Assembly: GCA_019614645.1 (NCBI GenBank)
Contig: JABWDB010000037.1
Coordinates: forward strand, 1,426,001-1,490,000
Length of the DNA: 64,000 nt
Direction: 5' to 3'
DNA from: Stratiolaelaps scimitus
Lineage: Eukaryota; Arthropoda; Arachnida; Mesostigmata; Laelapidae
Shown here: one piece after another, positions 12,676 through 27,600 of the stretch
Layout of the letters: each line of letters begins with the position of its first letter
Position numbering within the stretch: position 1 is the stretch's first letter
The notes under the pieces: model-generated
Databases searched by the model: none
What the model was told of the DNA's origin: nothing
The model's input: the letters and a program-made list of their open reading frames with translations, nothing else
Translations under genes and position numbers: made by a program

Positions 12676-15600
12676 TCTGTCAACAAGTTTATCATGAATA
12701 GCGTTCTGATATGCAACTGAATACACCATGTACTACTGAGCGCTACCCGCTTGCTGTCATTGGACGAGATGTTAGTGGTATTCAGGACTCACAATGGACA
12801 ATTTCGTAGTGAAAGGTTGCACAGAATGTTTGTGGTGGTATGGCCCTTAGTAAGCATCTAGGGCCGGTGTCCATCATTGTCCTACTACAGGCGGTACTGA
12901 ATTTTGGTTTGATTTGTATGCGCCCATAAGGGTTGTATATATTAGTGTGTTTATATCAATGCAAACAACTTTTAATCCAGTTTAGACAAAACAACAATCG
13001 TAGAGAAGTACGATTAGGGAATAATGGTGTATAATCTTTAAATATCACACAGAAGATCGACTATTAGCCGATAATCTACTGATTAATTGTCTGTTCCACA
13101 TTATTCTACATGCTTTTGAGTCAGATATATATACAGTTATCGTTCCACAAGGGCCGACCTCTAAAAGCGAAGGGCCTCAAAGGGCCTCATATTCGTTTTC
13201 GAAAACGAGAGCGTTCCCAATAAGGGTTCTTTGTCATCTACTTTGTTTTTTTTGCCGCAAAATTCCTCACCACCAAATAGCGCAGATAGCTCTCTGTGTT
13301 AATTATTGCACAAGAAAGCTGACACATTTAGTTTCATACGATGTTGCAAGATCATTTCGGATCCCACCCCGCCTTCAACAATACTACTTAGTGGTTGAAC
13401 GTCTTCCGGAAATAGCTCCTAACTCATTTCTGATTTTCACTATTCACCATGTAGATATACAGCTAGACCCGGACTATCGTTTTGTAGCCGCAGAAACCAA
13501 TCCCTTATCAGATATTTCGTACAACCCTATGCTGCGCCTTGTCAACCTAAGCTGGAAAAGCTGATCCCGCGTATTTTTTTTACCACGAATGTTAAAACTC
13601 TCCGAGAACAAAACATCTCCAGCGACAGGAGACCTCAGACGTACGACAGTTCCCCATTAATGATTCTTCATGTCAATGACTATGGCCATGGTGATATCCT
13701 GCGCGTAACATCTGTACACGCGCGAGGATGGCGCATAAATGCTTTTGACTGAGATGATGGAAAATAAATGGCGCCGATTTCTTGCCGCCAATACGGAGGA
13801 ACCCCACCGGATTCCTCCGTGTTCGCTTCCGTGCGTCGACGCCCCTGTTACGTCGAAAAATGGCCAGTTCAATTTTCGTTCGAACGCACGTCTACGATTA
13901 TATGTTTAAGGCCCAAAAACATTCGAGACGGAACGAGGAAGTGGGTGTAGCCTTTGCGACTTGTGATGGTATCGCAGTATCGATACGATGATATTCTCAC
14001 CGTTGACTTGTTCACGTACGAGGTGAAGCCGGAGGCTGCTGCGTTTCTCTGCCATTTCTTGGAAGCGATACTATAATATTAAGATATTTCGCAAATGGAG
14101 TCCCCTATAGCTCTGGAGTATATGGTGGTGAACGCTCGTTGCAAAGTGCAGTGTTTCGAGTAGAATTTGCATTTTGTTATACGTGCATGGAGGGTTTCAT
14201 TGCCACATAAAAATAATAATAATAAAGGTTTTTCAATACACGCCTGACCCCAGTATCGCCTTCCTTAAGCTAACTCCTCCGGATCTTTATCCACACTCGG
14301 TGGCGATACGAGGTTCGTCCAGGAGGGGATTCACGGCATACAACAATACAAAGTTCAATAGGTTAGAATGAGAAGCAGTGGGATTGCTCACCTCGAGCGA
14401 TCTCAATCAATCAATAAAACCCCAAGAGGCGTGGCTCAACTGGATTTATACATATATAGATATATAAAGCCTCCATAAGCCATATGAGGTGGCACATTTA
14501 TGCTTGTACACCAGAGACCATGTTCTATTTGACATTTGACGCATGGCAAGGCGCTGTTCGACCTAGATTTGGTAAGAACGTACATCTGCTAAAGGCCTGA
14601 ACCTGATAGACGATCGGGCAATGGCTTGTGTCTCAACGGTATTAGATTGCCGCCTTGGATGGTCTAGTGGTGAGCGTCGTAGACTGCTAGGCAAGAGCTT
14701 CAGATCCTTCTGCTGGGATAATTTGGATTTCTTTATCATCTTTCTTTCTCATATGTGGATTCTCACCGTATACGAGGTGGCCCCCATAGGCTCCTGAAGT
14801 AATACCGACGTCATTTCGAGGCCTATCATATAACAGAAAAACAGCTGAAAGTCAACTACAAAAAAAAAAAAAATTTGTATTTATAAAATTAAGTCGTAGC
14901 AAAGGTGCATTGAATACTCGGTTGGATAATGCACATGATTACTTGTTATTGAACGACCCTTTCTTAAATATCACTGCGATTTTTTAATCAACGCAAATGC
15001 GAGTCAAATTGCCTGTCATTGGATAACCCTCGATTTCGTTTTGATAAGGACAGTCAAAATTATTAATTACTTATTTCTAAGAGAACGCACTTTCTCTTAA
15101 GCTATGGACACATTGTGGGTCGTCTCAACCTTAGTAAATCCAATGGGAGCTGCACGATACGACGTCGTATGATGGCTATGAATAGATGGGTGCCTAGAGA
15201 AAAGAAATAACTCGTTTTATTTCCAATTACGGCGGACTTTCGAGATCCCATCCATATTGATACCGCTACAAGCGTTTTGCTCAAAGCCACTGTTATAATT
15301 TATCGTTTGTCGCGCCCTTATTCTTCTGATTCTATTAGATTTCAAACGGGAGGACTCAATTGTTATTTAGAAGGCTATTCCTGTTGCGTCCTATATATAT
15401 ATATATATATATATATATCTGACATAAGATCCTGCTGTGTCTATGATGACTCAAACCTGCAGGGCTATCTGGGCACTCTGCCAATTCTCTCACTGTTGAA
15501 CAATTGATACTAATGTCGTAGTTTGACGTCGAACAACATTCTAAAAGCTAGACCTCTCAGCATTATTGAAATCCAAAATGTTTGAGGTATGGCCCAGCTG

Positions 15601-18600
15601 TATGTTGTTTTTAATAGGCAGAAACGAACGTGTTAGCATAAGAGATAAATGCACCTTAAACATTTTGGATGTACCGTTGTTTAGATAGAAAGGTACACCA
15701 GGGGGCATCCTTGTAGGTCGAGTCACCATATGTAAGGTATAAAAATACAGCGTGGACGTAGAATGCTCATGCAGACCAGGCTTCACAGCTAAGGTATTTT
15801 GCCTTATGGTACTGTGGGACTCCTGCCTGGTGGAGTGCCAGACCTGCCCCACTAAACTCACGCCCCACTTAATCTTCGCTCTGGGTTGATCCGGATCTTC
15901 AGAATTAACGGTACTACGAACCAACGGCGAGTGGCAGGCTCCTACGGGATCACTATATGTATATATATCATAGGATTTGATTCGACAGCAGAAAAAAACA
16001 TGTGTACGCTGGAGGCTTTCAATATACGCTTCAAAATTTGAACGAGTGACGGTTTCTATCTCAAGTCGAAGCAATCCGTGTTCTAGATGTTACCGCGCAT
16101 TATTGCGAAGCAGTCGTTTATATTCTTATGTTATCAGTAAACAACAGCGAGATTAGACCTTGTTTTCTACCTATCCTATTTGCTACCTCCCCCCCTCTCC
16201 CCGCGGCAATCGGCCCGGACGACAGTCGATAAACAAACAGCCTTTGATGAAGGATTGTTCTAGCTCCACACTCGAGGTCGTTTTGTCTTTTCGATTCGTG
16301 ATCCCTCTGTTCTTTGACGTGGCATGCATCTTGTTGAACTTAGATGATGGGCAATTAAGTATTGTAACATATAATTTTAATTTAATCACCTGTATACTCT
16401 CGAAATGATGGGCAAACCCAAGTATACCAGGATGCAACGATTAAAAGGCAAGCTCTGCCTCGCCGATAGCAATTATGTTAGCCGAGATGTGGAGACACCG
16501 TCCTCTGGATGGTCTAATGGTGAGCGTCTTGGACTGCTAGACCGGAGGGGCGTGTGTGTTGGGTTCAAATCCTGTCAGACGCTTTGGAGAATCTTTGGAG
16601 TTCTTAATCATCTTTCATTTTCTGAAGGTTCTTGCCAGGTACGAGTAAGGAAGAAAATGAGCAAAGGAGGCCCCGACAGGTCCTCTCATAGTGATACCTA
16701 AAAGGTTAAGAGCTGAGGCCTGTCAGATAGGGGATGGTCAGCTGAGGGTCAGCTCAAAAAAAAACACAGATCTGTAGACACCGACTGCGAAAATGAGATA
16801 GTCCTGGTCTGAAACGTCCACAACTCCTATCGTGGCATTTGACGAAATAATCGTAAAGGTCATCGAATTATTGTTCGAAATTTCGTTCATTTTCATTTCC
16901 TTTTTCACCACAAGGTGTCGCTTTTCGTAAAAACAACGTGCACTCTCTTGAGTCGGATTTGTCCTTAGGGAGCGATACGATCGAGTAAACGAATTGAGTG
17001 AACAGTGTCCCTCGGAACACATTTCCGTTTCAGGGACCGTTTTGATAAAGCATCGTAAAAAAAAGGAAGAACATAGATATGTTTTAAACAAGTGCATGTA
17101 CCAAGCTCAAAATCAAGTGACAAACAAACCGAGGACGTTTAAATTCTACTGTGAACTAACTCTCTCTTATGTTTATTTCTGCTGTGCTTTGCCTCGGAGT
17201 TCTGCTCCGATCCGGAATTGTTGTCCGGGTGCCCCCAGGGTTCGGGGGGCCACCCCTCCGCTGTAAGCTGCCCCCTATCGTGGCAATGGTCTTGTTTGTT
17301 TGGCCTCGTTTCTCGCTTACCCCTACGATTATCTGACTTTAACCACCCCCCCCCCCCCCGTTATCCTCCCTGTCAGTTCTGCTAATGGAACACGCCAATC
17401 TTTGTTTGCATACAGATGTCCATGTTTTGCCCGCTGTCTAAATCTGTAACAATTTAGTTGTCATATTTGCATAGCGTGACAATGTTTAGGTAAATTGTAT
17501 ATGTATATAACTTTTTAAAAATTTTTTTTTTGAGGAAAGAAGAATAATAAAGAAAAATTTATATACATACACAACATGTATATGTATAACTTACTTGTAT
17601 CGATTCTATATTCGGTCTAGTTCGGTATCTAGTTCGCGAGGTCGTTGTTCGTATGTAGATTTCATCGGCGATCGGACGAAATCCGCAACCTCTAGTAATT
17701 AGGTGAAGGTGGCTGCGAAATATCTATGAGACACTGTTAAATTAGCCCTCATTTCATATTAAGGCCTCGAAGTCTAAGTCCGAATATTGAAATAAGAACA
17801 ATAGTTTATTCCCAGATACGAAAGTGTCTTGAGTCCTGTGTGAGGCCTACATGTCCTAGACTCCTGGCCTGCCTGGCTCAGATTTTTGAAACGGATCCAT
17901 CTTAATCTTCCTTGTCAACGAAACCATTAAGTGTTTGATTGATCGGGTGATTTATTAAATGACGTGCATATACGCTCTACTCATAGCCCAAGCTATCAAC
18001 GAATATTGGGAAGTATCGTTTAGGCGAAATCTGGTAGGAGCCACAATTGGCTTATTCATAATTTGTTGTTCTCGAAATCAAAATTTGGAGATAAATCGAA
18101 CATGTCTAAATCATTTCGGATTCTATTATAATATTTAGAAATTCATGCATAGGCGAAAAATGCGGAATAACCCCGTATATCCTCGCTGTCAGATCTAGCA
18201 GCTGCTTCCATATGCACAATACAGAACTCCGTTATTCACAATTTTGCCGCGCCACCTTTGTGCAGTCATACGATATGATTAATTGTTGTTGTGAGATAAA
18301 TCCTTTAAATTGGTCAAGTCTTTCTTCCGCCTAGAGTGAACGTCTCGTCCTCTCGAACCTCTTGAAGCGTGTCAAGCTGCCAAGGGTCGCGATTTTTGGA
18401 ATCTCTTGACATAATATATAAACCTATATAATAAAACATACTCCTGGCTAGGCCGTTCTTTTGCAGACGTCTTAATAAGAAGCTATGCTCCATTATGTAA
18501 TTTGTAATTTCTTTTTAAAATTCACCTTTCTGTCGGTGAAAACATAATTTATCCCAGATATTGAATTTACTATGCATAATTGATTTCGAAAAAAATCGAC

Positions 18601-21600
18601 ATACATTAAGACATTTCTTAATTTGTCCATGGTCACTGAGATAATGATCGCAAGGCCATTATGCTTCCACAGTCAATGGGACAAAAAAAATACAAATAGG
18701 TTTCGCTAGGTAATATTCTTAATTTATTATACTTGACCTGTGTCAAGAAACCCATATGTCACGGAATTACTCCGAAATTACATGAACTATATCTAATTAT
18801 AATAATACAACAGGGATGAGATAATCAAAATATACGGGCAGCGCCTACGGGACGATATTATTTATTACAATCTTTGCATTAATATTAAGAGGCAATGTTT
18901 AGACAATGTTAGAGGCAAAATTTAGAGGCATAGTAACATTTTGTGGATAACAAATTCGTCTAAATAGTACAGATAATCTAACTAATGATTGTTACAGCCA
19001 AAGCTGCTTGCTAGAGGAACAGCTTGGTCTCAGCTGAGGTTGGGTAGGTAGTTTAAAACGCACACATGGTGACCCAGACAACGGACACATGTTGTACACT
19101 ACGACCCCGAGCACAAAAGCCAGTACCCGTCACATGCTAATGCTTATGGTCGAAGGAGATGGACACGGATCATTCAACTTCAGCCGATTCAATGATCATT
19201 TTGCATTACTCAAAGTATGGAAAAACTCCATCGTGTAATGATCAAAAGGCAACAGCTTGCTCGCCCCCTTTGACACTTAACGTCTCAGGTTCATTCTCCT
19301 GTTGAATCTAATTGAGTAAAAACCATATTAGGATATTAGGGACCAGAGGTTGAAGTAACGTATACACAACTGGCTTATATAATAATTGTTTTTCGAGCTG
19401 ACCCTCAGGTGTTCCCCTATGTGACAGGCCTCAGCTCTTAACCTTTTAGGTATTACTATGAGGATCTGTCGGGGCCACCTTTTGCAAGAATCTTCAGATA
19501 AAGAAAGATGATAAAGAACTCCAAAGATTCTCCAAAGCGTCTGACAGGATTTGAACCCAACACACACGTGTCCCTCCGGTCTCGCAGTCCAACTGGCTTA
19601 TATATATATATATATACATTCTCGTGTGTTCTCGAGCTATATATTAAATATTTTTGCTGCTACTTTTTTACGACAAGTTAAGCATGGGACAGTTGCTGTT
19701 TCATCAATATCCTACACCGAATGAATGAATGAATATATAAAGTATAATTTTAGTTTAATCTGCCCTGCCTGTATTATGATACTTGCTGACTATTTCTGGA
19801 GTGGGAATACTGTATAATTGTACTGGTAGTGACAATTCGCATTGTCATCACCATTGTCATTGGGCTCGCTTAATAACGTTGAAAACGAACAAATGTAATT
19901 TGCGGTTCATGTCATCTAATGGTGATAGATTGTTCTTGGCCCTACGAAGTGAAATGTTCACTATCGAACTAAATACAATTTGTAATCATTGAGCGAACAA
20001 TTTTACCCCGAGAGAGCCAGAGAGACATAACGACCCTCAACAGAGCTGGCTAGTAATTATCGTAATTAATTACAATTTGAAAATTAAAGTACATTCTCGA
20101 TTTGTTTCGTGTCGAAATCCTGAAGACAAAAAAAACGCTTCACTACGTCTTATTTCTCAATACAAAACAAGCTCCACACAAGAAGGTAATCATCACAGGG
20201 CGGGCGGTGGCAGCAGCTGCTGGAGTTCCCCTGCGTTCAGGCGCTATTTCGCTAAACATGGTGTCAGTCACTACATCAGTCAGTTACTCCAGGGATCTTC
20301 TATTTGCCCTTGGGATTAACGCACAGCCGCAACGAAGGCTGTCCTGATGTATGTGTGTGCTCGATAACACTGCGCGATACATGTCCCCGACCACCGCTCC
20401 TAGCTGCCCGGTGTTATCTAGGGACGCGCAAGTCCCAGCAGTGGAATTGATCTACACAGCTAGCGGTCTCCCCCGTTACGTAACGCTTGCACAAGTGATT
20501 GATAATCTGAACATGATCTGTACTGGATTCTGGATGTTGCCAGCTTAAAGCCGCCTCATGCTGCTGGAAGGATCTCATGATCCTACTGAAATGTTTGAGA
20601 CTATAGTAAATAAACGGTAACAAAGTACTCAAAACACCGACTTCAACCTGATGAACACGATGTTTATTTTAAGCACAAAAGTCAATATGACATGGATTGC
20701 CGTCATTCGACACAAAATAGAAGAAACTATTGTATTGTAATTTACGGTTGACATGCTGAGGCCAGTGCAGCCTTTCGATAAATGACAATGAGTGTAGGCG
20801 TCGCACGCCTGAACAACACCAAAGAAAACAATACCTTGACAGAAGTGTTTCAGCGATGGAAACCAAAATGCTGTTGATTTATAATTATGATAGAGACCTT
20901 CCCTCTAATTAACTCTTGAGGACAGCGAATTCGTGTCCACATAGTCACAACGGATTGCTTTGATCAGATGTTGTCTAATTCAAGCATACTTATGATCCGT
21001 TGAAAGTGTTCTGTTCGACCAATCAAATAAACATGCCCTCTTTCTAATCAATTTAGATATCACTTGGTTATTTGGTGCCAAGAACAAATCTGTTGTATAA
21101 TCCTGTTCGTTTATTGCCAATCACTAATTTTTTTCTATATGCACTTCATTACTTCTAGCGCGCATTCACTCATACTGACTGTTTGATTGAATAATTATAA
21201 CATGGTTTAATTAGCACTCCATTTTGACACCTTTTTTTCCTAACGAACCTAATGCAATTTCACGTAAAGTTTTTGAATGCTTTGTTTGGCTAATAATTTT
21301 CTAATTAAGACGCTACTTTTCGCGTGTCCCCGAGTCGTTTGAAAGGCACCCAGTGTATGCTTCCTCCAATAATTGTTTGCGGTTCGATTCGACTAACACT
21401 GTATTTTCTCAATGTTTTTCTGTCAAATTTTTCTTCGTATTCTATACCTTTGTGCTCGTTCGGTATCTCTCTCTTGACCACTTACACTACGCCGCAGCAA
21501 TATCACCATCATCATCAGCAACAACAGCAACATCGAAATTTCAACCATCTTGCATCGTCTGCTGTGAGTATTACTCAACGTGTACGCCCGTGAGGGAAGG

Positions 21601-24600
21601 GAGAGAGAGAGAGAGAGAGGATATGACACTTTTTGCGAAATTCGCCTACGAATCGATTTTTCGCTTTGGAAAATGAATGTCAGCCAAACAGCAGCAATGA
21701 ATGTCTGGGCAACAACGTACCTCGAATGGACAAATAGTTCGACGAATGAGCTTTGTGTGTAAATGCGTTTTTGTGCGTGCGGCAACTTCGTTCCCCGGGC
21801 TGACTACTCACAGAACCGTAAGCATTTAACGGTCAGCCCATGGTACAACTGCTTTACACGACATTTGCTGTTTCGTCTTGTTCGTGTACGATGCGCGATG
21901 CATGATCCTGCTATGACGACCCAGTGGGAGAGCGGGTACAGTATATAGAATAACACTACATAACACAAATGTCCCAGGACTCGTTGGATTGTGCTTAAGG
22001 GCAATAAGCAATCTTTTCTTCATACTTATGGGCGGCTTAGTGAACTGAAGTGGTGCCTAATTTTGTAGGAGAGGAAATTTCGTTCTGTTTGGATTGGATT
22101 GGTTGGCTCAGAAGAAAATTCAATAGAATATGATATCGAACAAAAAAGTTAGGGAACAATGAACGTGTCTTATAGTTGCGTGAAGTGCGGCTTGGACGAC
22201 AAAGCACGCATGGAGAAGACCTTATCATTATTAATAGTTACCTTTACATTTTATGTCTATATGGTGGCTAATTACAGAGTAATTTTCCCCACTAGTTGCA
22301 GTGAGCACATGGGCTCGCATGCGAGGAAGGATTCCTTTGCAAATTACTCATTGGTAGCGCTTTCCGACACAGAGTCATCTTCGATTTGAGAAATTTTGTC
22401 CTCTGTTCGCATCGCGATATTTTCTGGGTGTGACTCTCAGCCGTAAACATTTTGCGTACACGGAATTGCTTTTCGCATTGCCTCGTAAGATGGACCTCCC
22501 CTTTAAATAGAATGTGTACCAGGTGGGAATCGAATCCTGAGGAGGTGCCACACGCTCCTCCGTGTTACACTTCCTCAAGGTTGAAACGAAGATGTACACG
22601 AATCTTTCCGTGATACCCCTTTAATTATATGTCATTAATAGTTCGTGCAAAAAATTAGCAGATCGTTAGTACCTAATACCGGAAAAGAGTCTTGTTAATT
22701 TGCCAAATATTTATTTTGATTCAGTTATATATAAATGGACGATCATTCTATCAGCCAAACGTGAAATGCATCGAAGAATACCCTCCCCTTTATATTATAA
22801 ATAGAATATGTAGAAATGATTTCATTATTTTTTTAAACTGTTGTCCACAAGCAAAGGTACCCATTAGAAATTTCTCCTGCACAGGCATAGTACTTAGTAC
22901 AACTTTCTATCGAATGACATAGACGTCATCTTAACTAGAACGGCCAGTCGCGCGAGAGTGCGACAACCTACAAGACGCAGTAAAAATCCTTGTAACTTCA
23001 GTGCAAGCTGTAGTGATCTGAACCAAACCGAACTCAGCGTGTGCTTAGCTTCCTTGTACCAGCTTTTAGTTTTTGTTGAACAAAAAGCACTAATGATAAG
23101 TTTGTGTTAAAGGCGAAAAAAACGAATACTTCTTGATTTAGTGTGTAACTAATTGACTTAACTTGGATATTGGATAACTTGGATCAAAGTTGAGTCAGTT
23201 AGGTATGGGGGCAGTCACTACGGGGGACTACAAACGACGTTTATCCATTTACGCACTTCTTCGCTTAAGTAGCTTTTGCCTTGCGATAATCAATACATCC
23301 TATCTAAGGTATAATTCTTCATATGATCATGATCGTCCTCCATTTAGTAATATTGAAACTGAACCGACAGATTTATTTCGTAAAGAGGAAAAAATCATAA
23401 TTTTGGCAACAATTACAACAACTCCGTGAACGTGTACCAATAATTAAGAATATACAGCTTGTTCGGGTGCTTTTTTCGTTGCTTTGGAAATCTGCTCGAA
23501 CTTGTAGCTTGCATCAGATTTTTTTGCAGATCTGTGTGTCTTATGATTTTGCACCTTTAATTACCACTTCGCATTCAAAATAGAAAAACAATATGTAGTA
23601 TCATAATTAGCATAAATATCAATCGCGTAAGAGAAGCCGAGGACTAAGTCACCTGTAGCCGTGGTCTAAATGAGCAGAAATGTCACGTCAGAGCAACTAC
23701 TCGCACTACACAAACCCTCGAATTCTCTTAAAATGAGTATGAATAATTGAAACATTCCTTCTAAATCTTGTAAAATATATTCTAAACAGAAGCAATTGAG
23801 AGTCACTGGATGGATTTTTTGTGATCAAACAAAAATTATAAATAAAACAAATAATCTAACTAATAATTGTTACAGCCAAAGATGCTTGCTAAAACACAGC
23901 TTGGTCTCAGCAAAACACATCTCTGGGGAGGTAGTTTAAAACGCTCACCTGGTGACCCAGACAAGGGGCACATGTTGTATGCTATGACCCCGTGCACACA
24001 AAGCCAGTAGCCCGTCACATGCTAACGCTTATGGTCGAAGGAGATGAACACGGATCATTCGACATCAGCCGATTCAATGTTCCCTCCTGGAGAAGAGAAG
24101 GACAGATAGAACGATTCATCGGGACAAATCGAGTAACCGGCATTATCGTTTTTGTTTTCTGCTGCTGCTGCTGTTATGTGCTTAATTTCAGATGTACATA
24201 AAATGCATGTTTAACTACGATCCCATCGACGATGAGCTCATACCGTGTACCCAAGCTGGGATTTCATTTCGGATAGGTCAAATACTACAGGTGAGTTTGC
24301 TCGCGGAGGTATTACTGTTCTGGTTTCTCTCAACTGGATGATGACATAGATGGTAGATGCGTGACCTCACAGTGCCAATAACATCGATGAAGGATTTGCC
24401 AGGTGGTGTGGCAGGGACCATTTTCCGAGTATTTTTTTATATTATGGGCTGTGGACATCATCGATCGTGGATCTATTAAACCTATCTTAGATATTTGTTT
24501 TCGTTAGCTTGAGTTTTCGCTTGTGACTCGCCCACAGTCCTTGTCCCGTCAGAGATTTCTGGCCACGTATTATCCGTATTACGCCATTAACACCCCGAGG

Positions 24601-27600
24601 AAAGAGAATCCACACCTCCTCCTCCGATCCCTATTGCAGGCAGCATTACCACAAATAAGAAGTTGCCGGGAGGAACATCCGTGTTGGAGTACCGTGGACA
24701 GTGTTAAATGTTGGCTGAGAGTCAGCCCGGAAAACCTTGAGAGGAATATCCACATCTCGCTGAGGCCATGGCTCGATTCGAATCTGGGACAAATCGGTCC
24801 CACAATCGGTCTATTTATCGAAGCTGTGTCTGTCCCTAGGTACAGCCCGAGTTATTTATCGTTACGCTGTATTAAACTACTCTGCTGTTTCTCGTCTCAC
24901 GTTTCTTATGACGTAACAAGTACCGTCGGATGGCTACAATCAGATAATCAATTTTCCGCTCCCTTCTTTATCGTCTCTGCTGCCGGTGCCTCAGAGATCA
25001 GCCGTGGATTCTCCCCTCGACACTTACCCAGGGGGTAATGCCATAACACGGTTAAATATATGGAAATGTCTCATAGGAGACTGGCTGGAGGGAAATAAAC
25101 AAATGTTTTCGGTGTCTGACTCTCAGCCAACATGCAACGGCCAGGCAGTTGCTTTTTGCATTGCTTCATGAGACGGACCCCTGGAAAATGCAAATGTGAC
25201 ACAGTGCGGATTGAACCCGTGTATACACCCTACGTGTTGCACTCGTCCGGTTGTCTCGATCCCATCGAGGATCTTGAGAGGGAGAGCCAGGATCGGCTAG
25301 AGGCCAGCCGGAATCGAAAAACCCCTTGTCTACCAGTACTAATTTAGAGCTGTGTCGTCTTACCACATGACCAACATCCTCTCTGTCTCCCTCTCTCTCT
25401 CGTTCAAGTCACGAGACCTCCTGCGTCAAGCGTGTATGCATTAATACTCTCACGATGTGAATGTGCCATCTAAATAGTAATGGATAATAATGCACATCGT
25501 GGAGTATCATCATTAGATTGTTGCCGTAAGTAGTATCCGTAATAACTGAACGACATACGGAGTTTATGGAGATCCACTAAAAGTGAAATCGATATTCCTC
25601 CGTATTGATGTGTCCTCTTGTATAAAGCATATGCTGTTGATTGACCTTTTCTGTTCTACTGTGTAGAATATATAAGCTACATTTGAAACAGGAATTTGCG
25701 TGGTTTTTAATTAACAAATATTAGGCCACTATCCTAAATTTGGTAGATCTTGGCCTTTTATAGGCTTTTAGAACAACTAACGCTCCGGCCTAAAAAAATG
25801 ATGGCTGAGCTTAAGGATAAAGGATAATATTCATTCATTTCTTAGACGCTAAGCTAAGCTTGTAGGGTTAAATCACTTGAAGGGGACGCTCATGGAGCTA
25901 AGACGAGCTAGCCGAGACGCTACTCTTGGGCAAACATTTTCAAATATTAGAGAATTTTAGCCGGCGAAGCACGTACACCCAACAGCGAACGGTACACAAT
26001 CTTCCTAAAACTTCGTACCAATCAATGAAGGAACTTCGTGGCTAAGGCATCCGCAACGCCTCCAGTCAAGATCAATCTCGATAATGAGAAATATATATGT
26101 TAGATTGTAAATCGGTCACGTACACCACAGCGAACCCATGGGCGTCGAAGGTCCCACAAAGAGCTGAATACGAACGGCTACAAAGGCAGCGTTTGCATAG
26201 GAACTTTCAGCGTTGAATCGTCAATGGAGTTGCGATTCGCTATGCACAAACGCGTTAGTGACGCGTGCAGTGGCGATTTCGACGGAACACTATAAGTAAG
26301 CAGCGTCAGAAGGAGACGACCTTAGCTTAGATACATATTCTAAAACTAAATCGGATTAGATTTCTTAGGAACGTCTAGAGAGAGAGCATGTGCAGTATTT
26401 CTTCGTTTAGTCTAAAGGTCACAGCAAATTTAGATTGTTTCTTTGCTTCGCGAGAAGTTCTGTGAACGAGAGGACAATTCAAGGGTCCTATTTTTATCAG
26501 AAAGATTTCGAGAGAGAGAGGGGGGGAGAGAGAATGTAACTATAATATTTATGTCGACGTATTGCAGTATGTGTTGAACACGCCTATTAAAAGAATACAT
26601 TAATTTTACAGGATGCAAGATTTTACACAAGTAGCTGTAATCTCGTAGAATTCGGTGCATGGTCACTGAAGAACGTATCAACTACAACCAGTACTCCTCT
26701 TAATGATAATTTGAAAAGTGATATTTACTTGATTAATATCACGATCATTGAAGATCATCACGCAATCATTAGGTAGACTATATACAACTACAGTGTCTAT
26801 TTATAGTAAATGCTTCCTGGCTGACTCTCATACCCCAATAGAACTTCGACGGTACTGCTACGGATCCCTTAAAATGGACATGAATTATTAAGAAAAATCA
26901 TATAATTGTGCCACTTTCGAAACCTTTATAAGTAGCAGCACATAAACGTACTTCCACGATCGACATTGAAACAAAAATAATTGATAAACCGTTGGCCACA
27001 ATCTATCGAAACAAAGTCAAACACGATATAATCAAATCATCAGTAATCGAGCGCTCGAATATGGCTACAAAAATGTGTACATACATAATTCTCTCAATCT
27101 GCGTCCACTGTGGGCTTCCATTGGGCTTCCGGTTGTCGCATATATGCACATATTAGAATGTGCTGATTCAAGAGGGTTTACCATGCGACGTACGAAAGAC
27201 GTGATGCAGACCCCCCGCACTGCAACCATCTCAACGAGGTCATTGCTGAGCGTCTGATAGTTGCAAGCCGCCTCTCTAACTACTGTACATCAGCCAATTT
27301 AATGACGCGGCATCGCGCCGCGGGGTGACCCTGATGTCCGCATGCCTGGAGTCGCACAATTGCCTTTCGGGTCATAACAGCGATACTAACTTTGTGAGTA
27401 CGCAAGGGAACACTCTCACCTTCGCCGTAGTTTCGCTCTTATTTCGACGGGTGGAGGGTGTGTTAGAAACAACAGTTCCGATATCATCCTCGGGTACGGT
27501 GCAATGGCTTTTGGCATTGAGAGACCAGGCTTGACGTTATTAGTTCGAGTGATGGATTAGAGCGAGGTGTATGTGGGAAAACATAATGAAAGATTAGGTT

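Larger units (their letters stand above)
12216..24191 (+). other. CASK intron, 12 kb, between PDZ and SH3
   Basis: Holds (TA)n at 12245-12267 and 12613-12671, a tRNA-like reverse B box at 12390 (GGTAATCGAACC), three family A SINEs, a retrotransposon 3' UTR fragment, C14 at 17346-17359, repeat G twice, and a GC-rich open block at 20180-20560. No linker exon was recognised. Confidence 0.8.

Noticed and set aside
15541..16074. 177-codon minus-strand open frame
   Set aside because: Its centre is the non-coding 3' UTR of the R1-type element also found at 60450-60636, so the frame is open by chance.
16501..16590. Possible functional tRNA gene
   Set aside because: A and B boxes are present, but the acceptor stem does not pair and the body and tail are those of a dispersed SINE.
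21423..21785. 120-codon minus-strand open frame
   Set aside because: Low-complexity products from GA and CAN runs; no splice or domain support.
24523..25038. 171-codon plus-strand open frame
   Set aside because: Composed of SINE D and B pieces that recur elsewhere in the window; no domain.
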